Shown piece after piece: positions 10,461 to 22,813 of a stretch of 64,000 bases of DNA; positions within the stretch are counted from its first letter, which is position 1; every line of letters starts with the position of its first letter. The stretch is from Piliocolobus tephrosceles. Its lineage: Eukaryota > Chordata > Mammalia > Primates > Cercopithecidae. The translations under genes were made by a program, and so were the position numbers. Location: positions 198,047,390 to 198,111,389 of the forward strand of contig NC_045434.1 of the NCBI RefSeq assembly GCF_002776525.5. Direction: 5' to 3'. A model generated the notes under the pieces. It had not been told where the DNA came from and made no database searches. It saw only the letters and a program-made list of their open reading frames with translations.

Positions 10461-10702
10461 ATGTTTGCATATTTTTAAAACAAGGGCTGGAAGAATAAGA
10501 GCAGTATCCATCAGATGGGAAATGAAGAGCCATGGTTGGAATTCCCTGTACCTGTCTATGTTCTCTGTGTATTTAGATGGCAGTACTTTTCTTTTATATG
10601 GGATTTCATAATTACCATTTTGGGGGGGTCATATTATGTCATATTATGTTAATGCTTTAAACACTTTAGCTAATTCAATCTTCACAATAATACCTAGTAG
10701 AT

Positions 10703-11505
10703 TGTTACAGGCTGAATTGTCTCCCCCTCCCAACCTCTGGCCAAAGTGTCTCCCGTTCTCAACCCCTGCCCTGCCCCTTCACCATCTCCAAATTCATATT
10801 GAGGTCCTAACCTCCAATACCTTGGAATGTGACTGTATTTGGAGATAGGGTCCTTAAAAAGGTAATTAAGTTAGAATGAGACCATTAGGTGGGTCCTTAT
10901 CCAATATAACTAGTGTCCTCATAAGAAGGGGAAATTGGCTGGGCACAGTGACTCATGCCTGTAATCCCAGCACTTTGGGAGGCTGAGGTGGGTGGGTCAC
11001 TTGAGGTCAGGAGTTCTAGACCAGCCTGGCCAACATGGTGAAACCCTGTCTCTACTAAAAACACAAAAATCAGCTGGGCGTGGTGGCAGGCACCTGTCGT
11101 CCCAGCTACTTGGGAGCCTGCGGCAGGAGAATTGTTGAACCTAGGAGGCGGAGGTTGCAGTGAGGCAAGATTGTGCCACTGCACTCCAGCCTGGGTGGCA
11201 GAGCGAGACCCTGTCTCAAAAATTAATTAATTAATTAATTAATTTTAAAAAAAAGAAGAGGAAATTAAGATACAGACACACACACACACAGGGAAGACCA
11301 AGTGAAGACAGGGAGCAGATGGCCACCTATAAGCCAACTCCTTGCCTTAGAAGAAAACAACCTTAGAGGCTTCAGAAGAAAACAACCCTGCTGACACTTG
11401 ATCTTGGACTTCCAGCCTCCAGAACAGTGGTAAAATGCACTTCTGTTGCTTAAGCCACCCAGCGTGTGGGTACTTTGTTATGGCAGCCCTAGAAAACGAA
11501 TACAT
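10703..11505 (+). mobile_element. ERVL-MaLR (MLT1-like) solo LTR, interrupted
   Basis: It runs from tgttacaggctgaattgtc to cctagaaaacgaataca and includes the MaLR-type stretch aatgtgactgtatttggaga and the terminal gttatggcagccc. A full Alu interrupts it at 10937-11255. It is an old non-coding LTR remnant with no viral genes beside it. Confidence 0.7.
10937..11255 (+). mobile_element. Alu inside the MaLR LTR
   Basis: Full-length Alu with an (AATT)n-type tail. Near-identical agaaggggaaatt / agaagaggaaatt flank it. Confidence 0.9.
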
Positions 11506-11625
11506 AGGTGTTATTCCTATTTTACAGATGAGTACAGTGAGGCGTGAGAAAAAGTGAGTTGTGTAAAATCACACAGGCAACATACAACAGAACTTACTTT
11601 CAGGGTTTGGTCCATCTGCTTAGGA

Positions 11626-12625
11626 TTGAGACCACATTACCAATTGCTTGACATTCATGTAGGTGTTAAAGCAAATGGCTAGAGGAGGGAATGTATACAG
11701 ATTTTATCTTCCTGATGAATGAGCAAACAAGCCTTTTTTCATCTGGCCAGTGATGGCCTCCCAGTTTGTTCCCAAACCCACAACGTGAGAGGAAGGGAAA
11801 GCCAGTGAGGCCTGTGCCAATTTTCTTCACCTTCAGGCCCAGGAACACTTGGACAGCAGTGGCCATAGTGGTCAGTGATTAAAAATCGTCCTTGAATTCA
11901 TTTAAAAATAATCAACAGCTCTTGTTGCTCTAAGTGGCCTTTTTTCTCTTTACCTCCCACACCCAAATTCCCTAGCTAGGTAGGGTCCTTAACACATTGT
12001 CTTGTAAATGTAGGGCTGGCTAGAGACCAAATATAGCTAGAGACCATTCGGCATATAGGAATTTGGAACAAGACTTCTCTTTTGGCCCTGGGGAATTGTA
12101 GTCCAGTTACCCATGGGTAATGGATAAAGACCCTTAGGCTGGATAGGTATGAAGATGAAGTCTATGAGTCCATGAATTATTGAAGTCCAAGTTCTAGCCC
12201 ATGAGGGTTGCTTACATTGCAGGGAGGGTCATCACTCCTTATCAAGTGGACAAATTGTGGCTATTTGCTTATATGTCAAACCTCCAACTAGATAAGTGGG
12301 GGTGGTAGAACAAGGATGTGCAGCAGTCATATCTATAATCAACATATTCACTAATATGCATATAGCCAATATGCATTTAGCAAGGATGTGAACAGCACCA
12401 CCCCTATGGAAACTGTTCACAGAAAGGAAGCTCCCAACTACAGAATATAAGAAGGCTGAGCTTTCATAGCTCCATAACACTGGCTTTCACAACAGGAATG
12501 CCTGTTATTCTTCCATTCTACTGTCTCAGGCAGCAGCTGGAAAGAGAGTGAGGGGCTTCTATACATACAAGGCAACTAATGGACCATTGTAGACACTCAC
12601 CTAGAGGTTAAGATACTGTGGCCTT
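11626..12625. other. Intergenic, no feature recognised
   Basis: About 1 kb of apparently unique DNA. I find no exon, splice-flanked frame or RNA gene. Confidence 0.4.
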
Positions 12626-12925
12626 GGCTGGGCTCATTGGCTCATATCTGTAATCCCAGCACTTTTGGAGGCCAAGATGGATGGCTCACTTGAACCCAGG
12701 AGTTTGAGACCAGCCTGGACAACATGGCGAAACCCTGGCTCTACAAAAAATAAAAGATTAGTCAAGTGTGGTGGCATGTGCCTATATTCCCAGCTACTCT
12801 GGAGGCTGGAGGACCACTTAAGCCCAGGAGTTAGAAGCTGCAGTGAGCAGGGAGCTATGATTCTACCACTGAACTCCAGCCTGGGTTTTTTTGTTTTTGT
12901 TTTTGTTTTTTTTAATTTTAAAAAA
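12626..12925 (+). mobile_element. Alu, old
   Basis: Diverged Alu ending at cagcctggg followed by a T/G-rich stretch in place of the usual A tail. Confidence 0.85.
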
Positions 12926-13036
12926 AGCTGTTTTAGTGGAAGCTCAAGAGATGGGTTAATGGATGAAGGAGAAAAATCTGTATAATGCCCTGAGAGGCTG
13001 GAGGTTAATCTATATAATAAAGAGAAAAGAGTGTTG

Positions 13037-13335
13037 GCCGGGCATGGTAGCTCACGCCTGTAATCCCAGCACTTTGGGAAGTCAAGGCGGGTGGATCACA
13101 TGAGGCCAGGAGTTTGAGACCAGCCTGAGCAATACAGCGAGACCCCATCTCTACTAAAAATACAAAAATTAGCTGGCACGGTGGCACATGCCTGTAATCC
13201 CAGCTACTCAGGAGGCTGAGACACAAGAATTGCTTGAACCTGGGAGGAAGAGGTTGCAGTGAGTGGCCATTGTGCCACTGTACTCCATTCTGGATGACAG
13301 AGTGAAACCCTGTCTCAAAAAGAAAAAAAAAAAAG
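13037..13335 (+). mobile_element. Alu, full length
   Basis: ggccgggcatgg start and an A-rich tail ending aaaaaaaaag. Confidence 0.9.
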
Positions 13336-13632
13336 GGGTTAAAAAGGGAAGAGATTGTTTGGAGAGAAAGAGGCAACAGAGCAGCTACAGGTATCAGGGA
13401 ATTGAACAGAAGTAGAAAGGATTATTAACTGGATTCCCTTTGCTGGTTTTTGAAAAATATGATTGGATTTTTGGATTTTTTTTTTTTCTCACTATTTTTG
13501 ACTACTGGACTTTTTTTTTATTTGAATGTGTGATACGAACATCTGGGCCATAAATGACCCAAGATTTATTCAGATTATCCAGATACTTAAAACAGAGAAA
13601 AATGACTCTTCACCTATTATTATCAGTATTAG

Positions 13633-13935
13633 TTTTAGAGACAGGCTCTTGCTCTGTCACCCAAGCTGGAGTGCAATGGCACAACTATAACTCACTGTAA
13701 CCTCAAACTCCTGGGGTCAAGCGATTCTCCTGCCTCAGCCTCCCGAGTAGCTGGGACTACAGACATGAGCCAAATGTGCCAACATGCCTAGCTAATTTAT
13801 TTTCTTTTTGTAGCGAGGAGAAGGTCTTGCTATGTTGATCAGGCTGATCTCAAACTCCTGGCCTCGAGCAATCCTTCCACCCATCTACACCTCCCAAAGT
13901 GTAGGGATTACAGACGTGCGCCACCACCCCCAGCT
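13633..13935 (-). mobile_element. Alu, old, antisense
   Basis: Diverged Alu ending accacccccagctg. Confidence 0.85.
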
Positions 13936-14567
13936 GCAATACATTTTGGTGGTGATAGTCGGGAGGTTCAGACATCAAGCTTGCCATAAAACTCAAGTTT
14001 ACTTCTCCTCGATTATAAACCCTTCTCACACCAGCGTGATTCCAGTTCACCTGAAACTCTAATAAGAATATTCTGCCACCTTGGTAGATGGTCCTCTGTG
14101 ATTGCTGTGGTTAGTTACTGAAGGCTTTTTTTAAAATTTTATTCTCGTTACTGACACTTGTTAATCCAGCCATATACCAGAGGTTTGTCATAAACCCCTG
14201 GCCTATGAGGCCATCTCCCTGGACAAGAGAAGTGTTTTCTGCTCTAAGCCACAAAAACTGGGTAGGAAAGGAGAGTAGAGTCATGTTTAGACCTCTTGGG
14301 TTATGATGAAAATTGCTTAAGAAAATTAGATTTTAGACAATTTAGTTATGGGCATGTGTCAGAGTTTTGTTACAATCATGTTACAAGGGAAAAGGATTTT
14401 AGTAAGCCAATTAACAAATTTGCTCTCTTAAAGAAAAAGAAAATGAGTACATAATCATTGCTAGAAGAGATAAAGAAAGAAAAAAGGATTGGTTCAAGAT
14501 TACTAGGCTCTTAACAGAATACTCACAGGTAGCCAGCCTTTCAGAAAAAAGTCAGTTAGATATAGGT
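13936..14567. other. Intergenic, no feature recognised
   Basis: AT-rich sequence between Alus without a recognisable feature. Confidence 0.4.
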
Positions 14568-14897
14568 TTTTTTTGTTTTGTTTTGTTTTCTTTCTTCTTT
14601 TTTTTTTTTTGAGACAGAGTCTTACTCTGTCGCCTAGGCCAGGGTGCAGTGACGTGATCTTAGCTCACTACAACTTCTGCCTCCCAGGTTCAAGAGAGTC
14701 TCCTGCCTCAGCCTGCTGAGTAGCTGGGACTACAGACATGCATGCACCACCACGCCTGGCTAATTTTTTTGTATTTTTAGTGGCGGTGGGGTTTTACCAT
14801 GTGGCCCAGGCTGGTCTCGAACTCCTGGCCTCAAATGACCCACCCACCTCAGCCTCCCAAAGTTCTGGGATTACAGGCATGAGCCCCATGCCTGGCA
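14568..14897 (-). mobile_element. Alu, antisense
   Basis: Long T-rich tail with GTTTT units, then a complete Alu ending catgcctggcacc. Confidence 0.9.
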
Positions 14898-15162
14898 CCG
14901 GGAATAAGTCTTAATCATAGTTCATCAGAAAATAATGTAAACATTTTCTCAAGAATTGTATTTTTTTTTTTTCTAGAGAAAAACTGGGAATTACATCCCA
15001 CAAAAACATTTTGCCTCAGATCAGGTTTAGGACAATTTCTCTTTTACCAAGATTAAATGAGTTTATATTTGTAAAATGTTTATCATAGTGCTTGGTACAT
15101 ATACTGTAGAAGTGTTTGAGAAAGGGAGAGAAAGAGAGAGAGGGACGAAAAGGTACATACAT

Positions 15163-15452
15163 GGTCGGGCATGGTGGCTCACACCTGTAATCCCAGCACT
15201 TTGGGAGGCCGAGATGGGCAGATCACTTGAGGTCAGGAGTTTGAGACCAGCCTGCCCAAAGTGGTGAAACCCCATCTCTACTAAAAATATAAAAACTAGC
15301 TGGGTGTAGTGGTGCATGCCTGTAGTCCCAGCTACTTGGGAGGCTGGGGCAGGAGAATTGCTTAAACCCGGGAGGCGGAGGTGGCAGTGAGCCAAGAATG
15401 TGCCACTGCACTCCAGCCTGGGTAACAGTGCAAGACTTAGTCTTAAAAAAAA
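15163..15452 (+). mobile_element. Alu, full length
   Basis: Starts ggtcgggcatgg, A tail; aaaaggta flanks both ends. Confidence 0.9.
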
Positions 15453-16027
15453 AAGAAGAGAAAAGGTATACACAAGAATGCTATAGAAGTGTTTATGGGA
15501 GAAAAGAAGGGAAGAAAGAAAGAGAAAGTTCTTAGAGGTCATATTACTCTCCTAGTTCTTGTTAAAAAAAACTATTCAAAATTTGGGAATAGAGAAAAAT
15601 AAATTATTGCATGTCCTTTCAGTGCTTAGGGCCACTGCCTAGCAAGCTCACTCAGGGATTATCCAATTCTTTAGAGGAATGTATTTTTATTTCAGTTACC
15701 ATTTACCATTGATTTATTTACATTGAGATATTCTGTAAGGGTAGATTTTAACTTGTAGGAAATTGAGAGCAATGCAAATAATTGTTGTCCAATAAGAATG
15801 GAAATAAATTTTGTTTGATAGAAAATTAACCTCAAAGTTTATTTTATTTTATATTTTATTTTATTTTTTGCCTTTTGGACATTAGCCAGTTTTTTATTTT
15901 TTATGTTTTTCTTGATTTTCAGTCTTTTATTCTCTCCATTGGGATGATGTTTATTGATCTGTTTTTAAATTCACTGATTATTTCCTTGGTTGTATTCAAC
16001 CTGATGTTAATCACATTCAAAATCACA
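15453..16027. other. Intergenic, AT-rich
   Basis: AT-rich sequence, possibly old L1 at 15780-16020, with no gene. Confidence 0.4.
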
Positions 16028-16330
16028 TTTTTTTTTTTTTTTTAATTTGAAATAGGGTCTTGCTTTGTCACCCAGGCTGGAGTGCAGTGGCTCCATCATG
16101 GCTCACTGCACCCTCGACCTCCTGGGGTCAACCAGTTCTCCTGCCTCAGCCTCCCAAGTAGCTGGGCCCATGGGTACATGCTAACACACTTGGCTAATTT
16201 TTATATTTTCTGTAGAGATGAGGTCTCACTATGTTGCCAGGTCTGGTCTCAAACGCCTGAGCTTAAGTGATTCTCCCACCTCAGCCTCCCAAAGTGTTGG
16301 GATTATAGGTGTGAGCCACTGTGCCTGACC
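16028..16330 (-). mobile_element. Alu, old, antisense
   Basis: T-run then a diverged Alu ending ctgtgcctgacc. Confidence 0.88.
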
Positions 16331-16345
16331 AACAAAGTATTTTGT

Positions 16346-16645
16346 GGCTGAGCATGGTGGCTCATGCCTGTAATCCCAGCGCTTTGGGAGGTTGAGGTGG
16401 GAAGGTTGCTTGAGCTCAGAAGTTTGAGACCAGCCTGAGCAACATAGCGAGATCCCATCTCTACAAAAAATACAAAAATTTGCTGGGTTTGGTTTTGCAT
16501 CCCTTGTACTCCCAGCTATTCAAGATGCTGAGGCAGGAGGATCACTTGAACTGTGAGGTGAAGGTTTCAGTGAGCCAAGATCTCAGGACTGTATTCCAGC
16601 CTAGGCGCTAGATGGAGACCCTGTCTAAAAAAAAAAAAAAAAAAA
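16346..16645 (+). mobile_element. Alu, old
   Basis: Diverged Alu with an uninterrupted A-run of about 19. Confidence 0.88.
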
Positions 16646-16646
16646 G

Positions 16647-17124
16647 GGCTGGGCACGGTGGCCCACGCCTGTAATCCCAGCACTTTGGGAGGCTGAGGTG
16701 GGCAGATAACAAGGTCAGGAAATCGAGACCATCCTGGTTAACATGGTGAAATCCCGTCTCTACTAAAAATACAAAAGGCCAGGTGCGGTGGCTCATGCAT
16801 GTAATCCCAGCACTTTGGGAGGCCGAGGTGGGCGGACCATGAGGTCAGGAGATCGAGACCATCCTGGCTAACATGGTGAAACCCTATCTCTACTAAAAAT
16901 ACAAAATATTATCCGGGCGTTGTGGCGGGTGCCTGTAGTCCCAGCTACTTGGGAGGCTGAGGCAGGAGAATGGCGCAAACTGTGGGGGCGGAGCTTGCAG
17001 TGAGCTGAGATGGCGCCACTGCACTCCAGCCTAGGTGACAGCGAAACTCTGTCTCAAAAAAAAAAAGAATTAGCTGGACATGGTGGCGGGCACCTGTAGT
17101 CCCAGCTACTCAGCAGGCTGACAA
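16647..17124 (+). mobile_element. Alu host interrupted by a second Alu
   Basis: The host Alu occupies 16647-16776 and resumes at 17067-17124 (ttagctggacatggtggcgg), then is truncated. A younger Alu sits in its mid A-rich region. Confidence 0.85.
16777..17066 (+). mobile_element. AluY-type element nested in an Alu
   Basis: Complete element (ggccaggtgcgg start, A-run end) inserted in the same orientation in the host's middle A-rich linker. Confidence 0.85.
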
Positions 17125-17327
17125 TGTCTGGGCCATTTGTAGGTCTCTTTCTATTGATTGATCTTTTGCTTTGTCATAGGTCACAGTTCCCTGCTTGGTT
17201 GAACATCAGATAATTTCATTATACACTTGACATTATGGATAATGTGTTGTAGAGACTGGCTCCTGTTATTTTCCTCTGAAGAATGTTTTTATTTTATTTT
17301 TATTTGGTAGAGAAGGGGTCTCACTGA

Positions 17328-17638
17328 TCAGGCGCAGTGGCTCATGCCTGTAATCCCAGCACTTTGGGAGGCTGAGGCGGATGGATCACCTAGGTCAGGA
17401 GTTTAAGACCAGCCTGGCCAACATGGAGAAACCCCATCTCTATGAAAAATACAAAATTATCCGGGCGTGGTGGCATATGCCTGTAATCCCAGCTACTTGG
17501 GAGGCTGAGGCATGAGAATCGCTTGAACTCTGGAGGCGGAGGTTGCAGTGAGCCAAGATCACACCACTGGACTCCAGCCTGGGCAAGACAGCAAGACTCC
17601 ATCTCAAAAAAAAAAAAAAAAAAAAAAGAAAGAAAGAA
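17328..17638 (+). mobile_element. Alu, first of a head-to-tail pair
   Basis: Full Alu with a long A-run and (GAAA) tail. Confidence 0.9.
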
Positions 17639-17640
17639 AT

Positions 17641-17942
17641 GGCCAGGCGCGGTGGTTCACGCCTGTAATCCCAGCACTTTGGGAGTCCGAGGCGGGTGGA
17701 TCATAAGGTCAGGATTTCAAGACCAGCCTGGCCAAGATGGTGAAACCCCATCTCTACTAAAAGAAAAAAAAAAAAGAAAAAAAAATTAGTCTGGCACGGT
17801 GGTGGGCGCTTGTAATCCCAGCTGTTTGGGAGGCTGTGGCAGAGAATTGCTTGAACCTGTGAGGCAGAGGTTGCAGTGAGTGGAGATCGCACCACTGCAC
17901 TCCAGCCTGGGTGACAGAGCAAGACTAAATCTCAAAAAAAAT
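17641..17942 (+). mobile_element. Alu, second of a head-to-tail pair
   Basis: Starts directly after the tail of the preceding Alu. Confidence 0.9.
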
Positions 17943-18177
17943 AAGAAGGGGTCTTACTATGTTGCCCAGACTGGTCTTGAACTCCTGGGCTCAAGCAATC
18001 CTCCCACTTTGGTCTCCTAAAGTGCTGGGATAAAAGATGTGAGGCACCGCACTTGGATGTCTAAAGAATGTTGAGTTTTATTCTAGCAGGCAGTTAAATT
18101 ACTGACAGATCATCTCACCTTGTGGAGGCTTGGTTTTATGCTTTGTTCGGGTAGGCATGTCAGTAATTGGAGTCTCA

Positions 18178-18498
<321 letters not shown>

Positions 18499-18806
18499 GG
18501 CCGGGCATGGTGGCTTACACCTATAATCCCAGCACTTTGGGAGGCCAAGGCGGGCAGATCACCTGACGTCAGGAGTTCGAGACCAGTCTGACCAACATGG
18601 AGAAACTCCATCTCTACTAAAAATGCAAATTTAGCTGGGCATGCAGTACATGCCTGTAATCACAGCTACTTGGGAGGCTGAGGCGGGAGAATCGCTTGAA
18701 CCCGGGAGGCAGAGGTTGCGGTGAGCCAAGATTGCGCCATGGCACTCCAGCCTGGGCAACAAGAATGAAACTCCATCTAAAAGAAAAAAAAGAAAAAAGA
18801 AAAAGA
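18499..18806 (+). mobile_element. Alu abutting the previous one
   Basis: Starts ggccgggcatgg at the tail of the preceding copy. aataagagggcaa / aataagaaggcaa flank the pair as a whole, suggesting serial insertion at one site. Confidence 0.88.
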
Positions 18807-18930
18807 AATAAGAAGGCAATGATTTTTTGAAGAAATACTAGCCAAAAATTTTCAAAATTTGATTTAAAAACAGTACCCAAAGATTCAGGAATTGCAACAA
18901 GCCTTCAGGAAGATAAATATAAAGAAAACC

Positions 18931-19225
18931 AGACTGAGCATGGTGGCTTACATCTGCAACCCTAGCACTTTGGGAGGCCAAGGTAGAAAAATCGCCTGAG
19001 CCAAAGAGTTTGAAACCAGCCTGGACACTGTAGTGGGAATTAGTCTCTACAAAAAATAAACAAAAATTAGCCAGGAGTCATTGCATGCTCTTGCAGTCCT
19101 AGCTCTCAGGAGGCTGTGGTGGGAGAATTGCTTGAGACCGGGAGGTTGAAGCTGCAGTAAGCCAAGATCACACCACTGGGCAACAGAGACCCTGTCTCAA
19201 AAGAGAAAAAGAACAAAGGAAAAAA
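18931..19225 (+). mobile_element. Alu, old
   Basis: Flanked by aaagaaaacca on both sides. Confidence 0.85.
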
Positions 19226-19293
19226 AAAGAAAACCACGCTGGGCACACAATTGACAAACTTGAAAACCAAAGATAAAGATAAATCATTAAAAG

Positions 19294-19589
19294 CGTTGGC
19301 TCACGCCTCTAATCCCAGCACTTTGGGAGGCCAATGAGGGCAGATCCCTTGAGCCCAAGAGATCTAGACCAGCCTGGGTAACATGGTGAAACCCTGTATC
19401 TACAAAAGATACAAAACAATTAGCCGGACATGGCGATGCATGCCTGTAATTCTAGCTATTCAGGAGGCTGAGGGGGGAGGATGAGGCTTCAGCCCAGGAG
19501 ATCAAGGCTGTAGTGAGCCAAGATTGCACCACTGCACACTCCAGCCTGAGTGACAGAGTGACACCCTGTTTTAAAAATAAATAAATAAA
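19294..19589 (+). mobile_element. Alu, slightly 5'-truncated
   Basis: Begins at ttggctcacgcc; (AAAT)n tail. Confidence 0.85.
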
Positions 19590-19599
19590 TTTGTTCTCT

Positions 19600-19942
19600 C
19601 TCTTTCTCTTTTTCCCTTTCTTCTTTTTTTTTTTTCTTTTTTCTTTTTTTTCTTTTTTGAGATACAGTTTTGCTTTTGTTGCCCAGGCTGGAGTACAAAA
19701 GTGTGATCTTGACTTACTGCAACCTCCATCTCCTGGGTTCAAGCCATTCTCCTGCCTCGGCCTCCAGAGTGGCTGGGATTACAGGCGCCCGCCACCACAC
19801 CCAGCTAATTTTTTGTATTTTTAGTAGAGACGGGGTTTCATCATGTCGGCCAGGCTGGTCTCAAACTCCTGATCTCAGGTGATCCACCTGCGTTGGGCTC
19901 TCAAAGTGCTAGGATTACAGGCGTGAGCTACCTTGCCTGGCC
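19600..19942 (-). mobile_element. Alu, antisense
   Basis: T/C-rich tail of about 60 bp, then a full Alu ending ccttgcctggcc. It sits tail-to-tail with the preceding Alu. Confidence 0.88.
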
Positions 19943-20280
19943 ATAAATTAAATAATTAAAAAAAAAAAATAGTGAAAGCAGCCAGAGAAAATAGATGCAT
20001 TACGTAAAAGAGAACAATTATAAGAATTACAGTTGATTTCCGATTAGAGGCTAGAAAATAATGGAACTGCATCTTTGAAGTGCTGGAAAAACGAAAACCA
20101 ATCTAGAATTCAATATCTGGTGAAAATATTTTTCAAAAATAAAGGTGAAATATAGACATTTCTGATAAATAAAAGTTGAATGAATTTGTCACCAGCAGAC
20201 TCTTACCACAGAAATTCTAAAGGAAATTCTATAGGCTGAAAGAAAATGATAGCAGTTGGAAATTTAGAAATACAGGAAAG

Positions 20281-20607
20281 GCTGGGCACGGTGGCTCACG
20301 CCTGTAATCCCAACACTTTGGGAGGTTGAGGCATGTGGATTGCTTGAGGCCAGGAGTTCAAGACCAGCCTGGCCAACATGGTGAAACTCATCTCTACCAA
20401 AAATATAAAAATTAGGTTGGCGTGGTGGCACGTATCTATAATCCCAGCTACTTGGGAGGTGGAGGTGGAAGAATCGCTTGAACCCAGGAGGCAGAAGTTG
20501 CAGCAGTGAGCCAAGATCGTGCCTGCACTCCAGCCTGGGTGACAGAGTGAGACTCTGACTCAGAAACAAAAAAAAAAAAAAAAAAAAAAAAAGAAAAGAA
20601 AGAAAGA
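20281..20607 (+). mobile_element. Alu with long A tail
   Basis: gaaatacaggaa flanks both ends. The tail is about 24 A followed by GAAA units. Confidence 0.92.
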
Positions 20608-20690
20608 AATACAGGAAGGAAGGAAGGATGGAAGGACAGACATTGAGATTGGTAAATAAAGTGGATGAGTATTTAAAAAGCCAATTTCTA

Positions 20691-20990
20691 GGCAGGCCAC
20701 AGTGGCTCACATCTACAACCCCAGCACTTTGGGAGGCCAAGGCGAGTAGATTACTTGAAGCCAGGGATTTGAGACCAGCCTGGGCAACATGGTGAAACCC
20801 CATCTCTACAAAAAATACAAAAAATTAGCTGGACATGGTGGTACATGCCTGTTGTTTCAGCCACTCAGGAGGCTGAGGTGGGAGGATTGCTTGATCCCTG
20901 GAGGCTGAGGCTGTAGTGAGCTGTGATTGCACGCCACTGCACTCCAGCCTGGGTGACAGAGTGAGACCCTGTCTCAAAAATATAAAAACA
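20691..20990 (+). mobile_element. Alu
   Basis: Old Alu ending ctcaaaaatataaaaac. Confidence 0.87.
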
Positions 20991-21099
20991 AAGAGATACC
21001 ACAAGAAGAGTAAAAAGACAAGTTGCAAATTGGGGGAAGATACTTGCAATAATATTATCATAACTGAGGAAAGGCTAATATCTAGGATATATTCTTTTA

Positions 21100-21236
21100 T
21101 TTTTTATTTTTTTAGTAGAGATGGGGTTTCGCTTTATTGGTCAAGCTGGTCTCGAACTCTTGGCCTCAAGTGATCTGCCTGCTTCAGCCTCCCAAAGTGC
21201 TGGGATTACAGGCGTGAGCCACCACATCCAGCCAAG
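21100..21236 (-). mobile_element. Alu left monomer with target duplication
   Basis: Left arm only, with a T-rich tail. atatattctttta occurs on both sides, so this copy integrated as a monomer. Confidence 0.8.
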
Positions 21237-21589
21237 AATATATTCTTTTAAAGCAATTACAGACAAATGAGAAAAAGACAGGCAGCCCAACAGAAAAATG
21301 GGCAAAGACTTGAACTGGCACTTCACAGAAGAACCTATCAACAAACGCAAAGATGCTTGACCCCAGCTGATCCAAAGGTGATGAGTTGATTGGAAAACAA
21401 TTTGGCGTTATTGAATAAAATTGAAGATGTACAAACCTTATGACTCAGCATTTCCATTCCAAACTCTTGCATGTGTGCACCAAGAGAAACATATGGAATA
21501 TTCATAGCAATATTTTTCCCACTGGCACAAAACTGGAAATAACCTAAATGTCTGTCACCAGGATAATGGATCAGTAAACTGTAAACTTG

Positions 21590-21903
21590 GTCTGTGTGTA
21601 GTTGCTCACACTTATAATCCTAACACTTTGAGAGACTGAGGCAGGAGAATCACTTGAGCTCAGGAGTTCAGACCAGCTTGGGCAACATTAGAGAGACGCT
21701 GTCTCTACAAAAAAAAAAAAAAAGGAAAAATATACATATAATATTAGACGAGTGCAGTGGTGTACGCTTGTAGTCCCAGAACTTTTGGAGGCTGAGGTGA
21801 GAGGATCCCTTGAGTCCAGCAGTTTCAGGCTGCAGTGAGCTATAATCATGCCACTGCACTCCAGCCTAGGTGACAGAGCAAGACCGTGTCTTGAAAAAAG
21901 AAA
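21590..21903 (+). mobile_element. Alu, old
   Basis: Highly diverged Alu with an enlarged mid A-rich linker at 21710-21745. Confidence 0.8.
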
Positions 21904-21993
21904 CAAAAGTGACATTTGCAGATACAACACAATATGGGCAGAGGAGAAACTTGTGGAGAGAAAAAGCAGATTGTCAAGAAAAGATCAAAAGTT

Positions 21994-22157
21994 TTGTTTT
22001 GTTTTTTGTTTTTTGAAATGGTCTTACTCTGTTGCCCAGGCTAGAGTATAGCGTTGTGATCTCAGTTCACTGCAGCCTTGACTTCCAGGGCTCAAGCAAA
22101 CCTTCCATGTAGCTGGGACTACAGGTAAGCGCCACCACGCCTGGCTGATTTCTGTAG
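21994..22157 (-). mobile_element. Alu partial, antisense
   Basis: Right arm and linker only, cut off where the next Alu begins. Confidence 0.75.
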
Positions 22158-22159
22158 AG

Positions 22160-22437
22160 ACAAGAGTCTTGCTCTGTTGCCCAGGCTGGAGTGCAGTGGT
22201 GTAATCTCGGCTCACTACAACCTCCGCCTCGCACGTTCACGCCATTCTCCTGCCTCAGCCTCCCGAGCAGCTGAGACCACAGGCGCCCGCCACCACACCC
22301 GGCTAATTTTTTGTATTTTTAGTAGAGACGGGGTTTCACCGTGCCAGCCGCGAGGGTCTCGATTTCCTGACTTCGTGATCCGCCCACCTCGGCCTCCCAA
22401 AGAGTTGAATTACAGGCGTGAGCCACTGCACCCAGCC
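22160..22437 (-). mobile_element. AluY-type, antisense
   Basis: Low-divergence Alu without its own T-run, joined directly to the preceding partial copy. Confidence 0.85.
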
Positions 22438-22483
22438 CGAAGTGACATTTTCAAAATGCTGAAGGAAAAAACTCTAAAAACTT

Positions 22484-22813
22484 AGATTTTTTTTTTTTTT
22501 CTTTTTTTTGTTCTTTTTTTTTTTTTTTTTTTGAGAGTCTCCCTCTGTCACCTAGGCTGGAGTGCAGCGGCGCAATCTTGGCTCACTGCAACGTCCACCT
22601 CCCGGGGTCAAGCGATTCTCCTGTCTCCACGTTGTCCCAAGCAACTGTAACTACAGGCGTCTGCCACCACGCCCTGCTAATTTTTGTATTTTTAGTAGAG
22701 ACAGGGTTTCACCGTGTTAGCCAGGATGGTCTCGATCTCCTGACCTCATGGTCCACCCTCCTTGGCCTCCCAAAGTGCTGGGATTACAGTCGTGAGCCAC
22801 CGCGCCCGGCCTA
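22484..22813 (-). mobile_element. AluY-type, antisense, long tail
   Basis: T-rich tail of about 50 bp; ends accgcgcccggcc. Confidence 0.9.

Larger units (their letters stand above)
10650..11625 (-). mobile_element. MIR element split by an LTR
   Basis: MIR core flanks are visible at 10650-10702 and 11506-11625 (ttattcctattttacagatgag). The MaLR LTR sits between them. Confidence 0.7.
17283..18056 (-). mobile_element. Old Alu left arm split by two Alus
   Basis: Antisense left-arm pieces at 17283-17325 and 17944-18056. Duplicated agaaggggtctcact / agaaggggtcttact marks the junctions. Confidence 0.8.

Noticed and set aside
21907..22450. aagtgacattt at 21907 and about 22440 as one target duplication around two Alus
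   Set aside because: About 85 bp of unrelated sequence lies between the first copy and the Alu, so the match is more likely chance or L1-internal.
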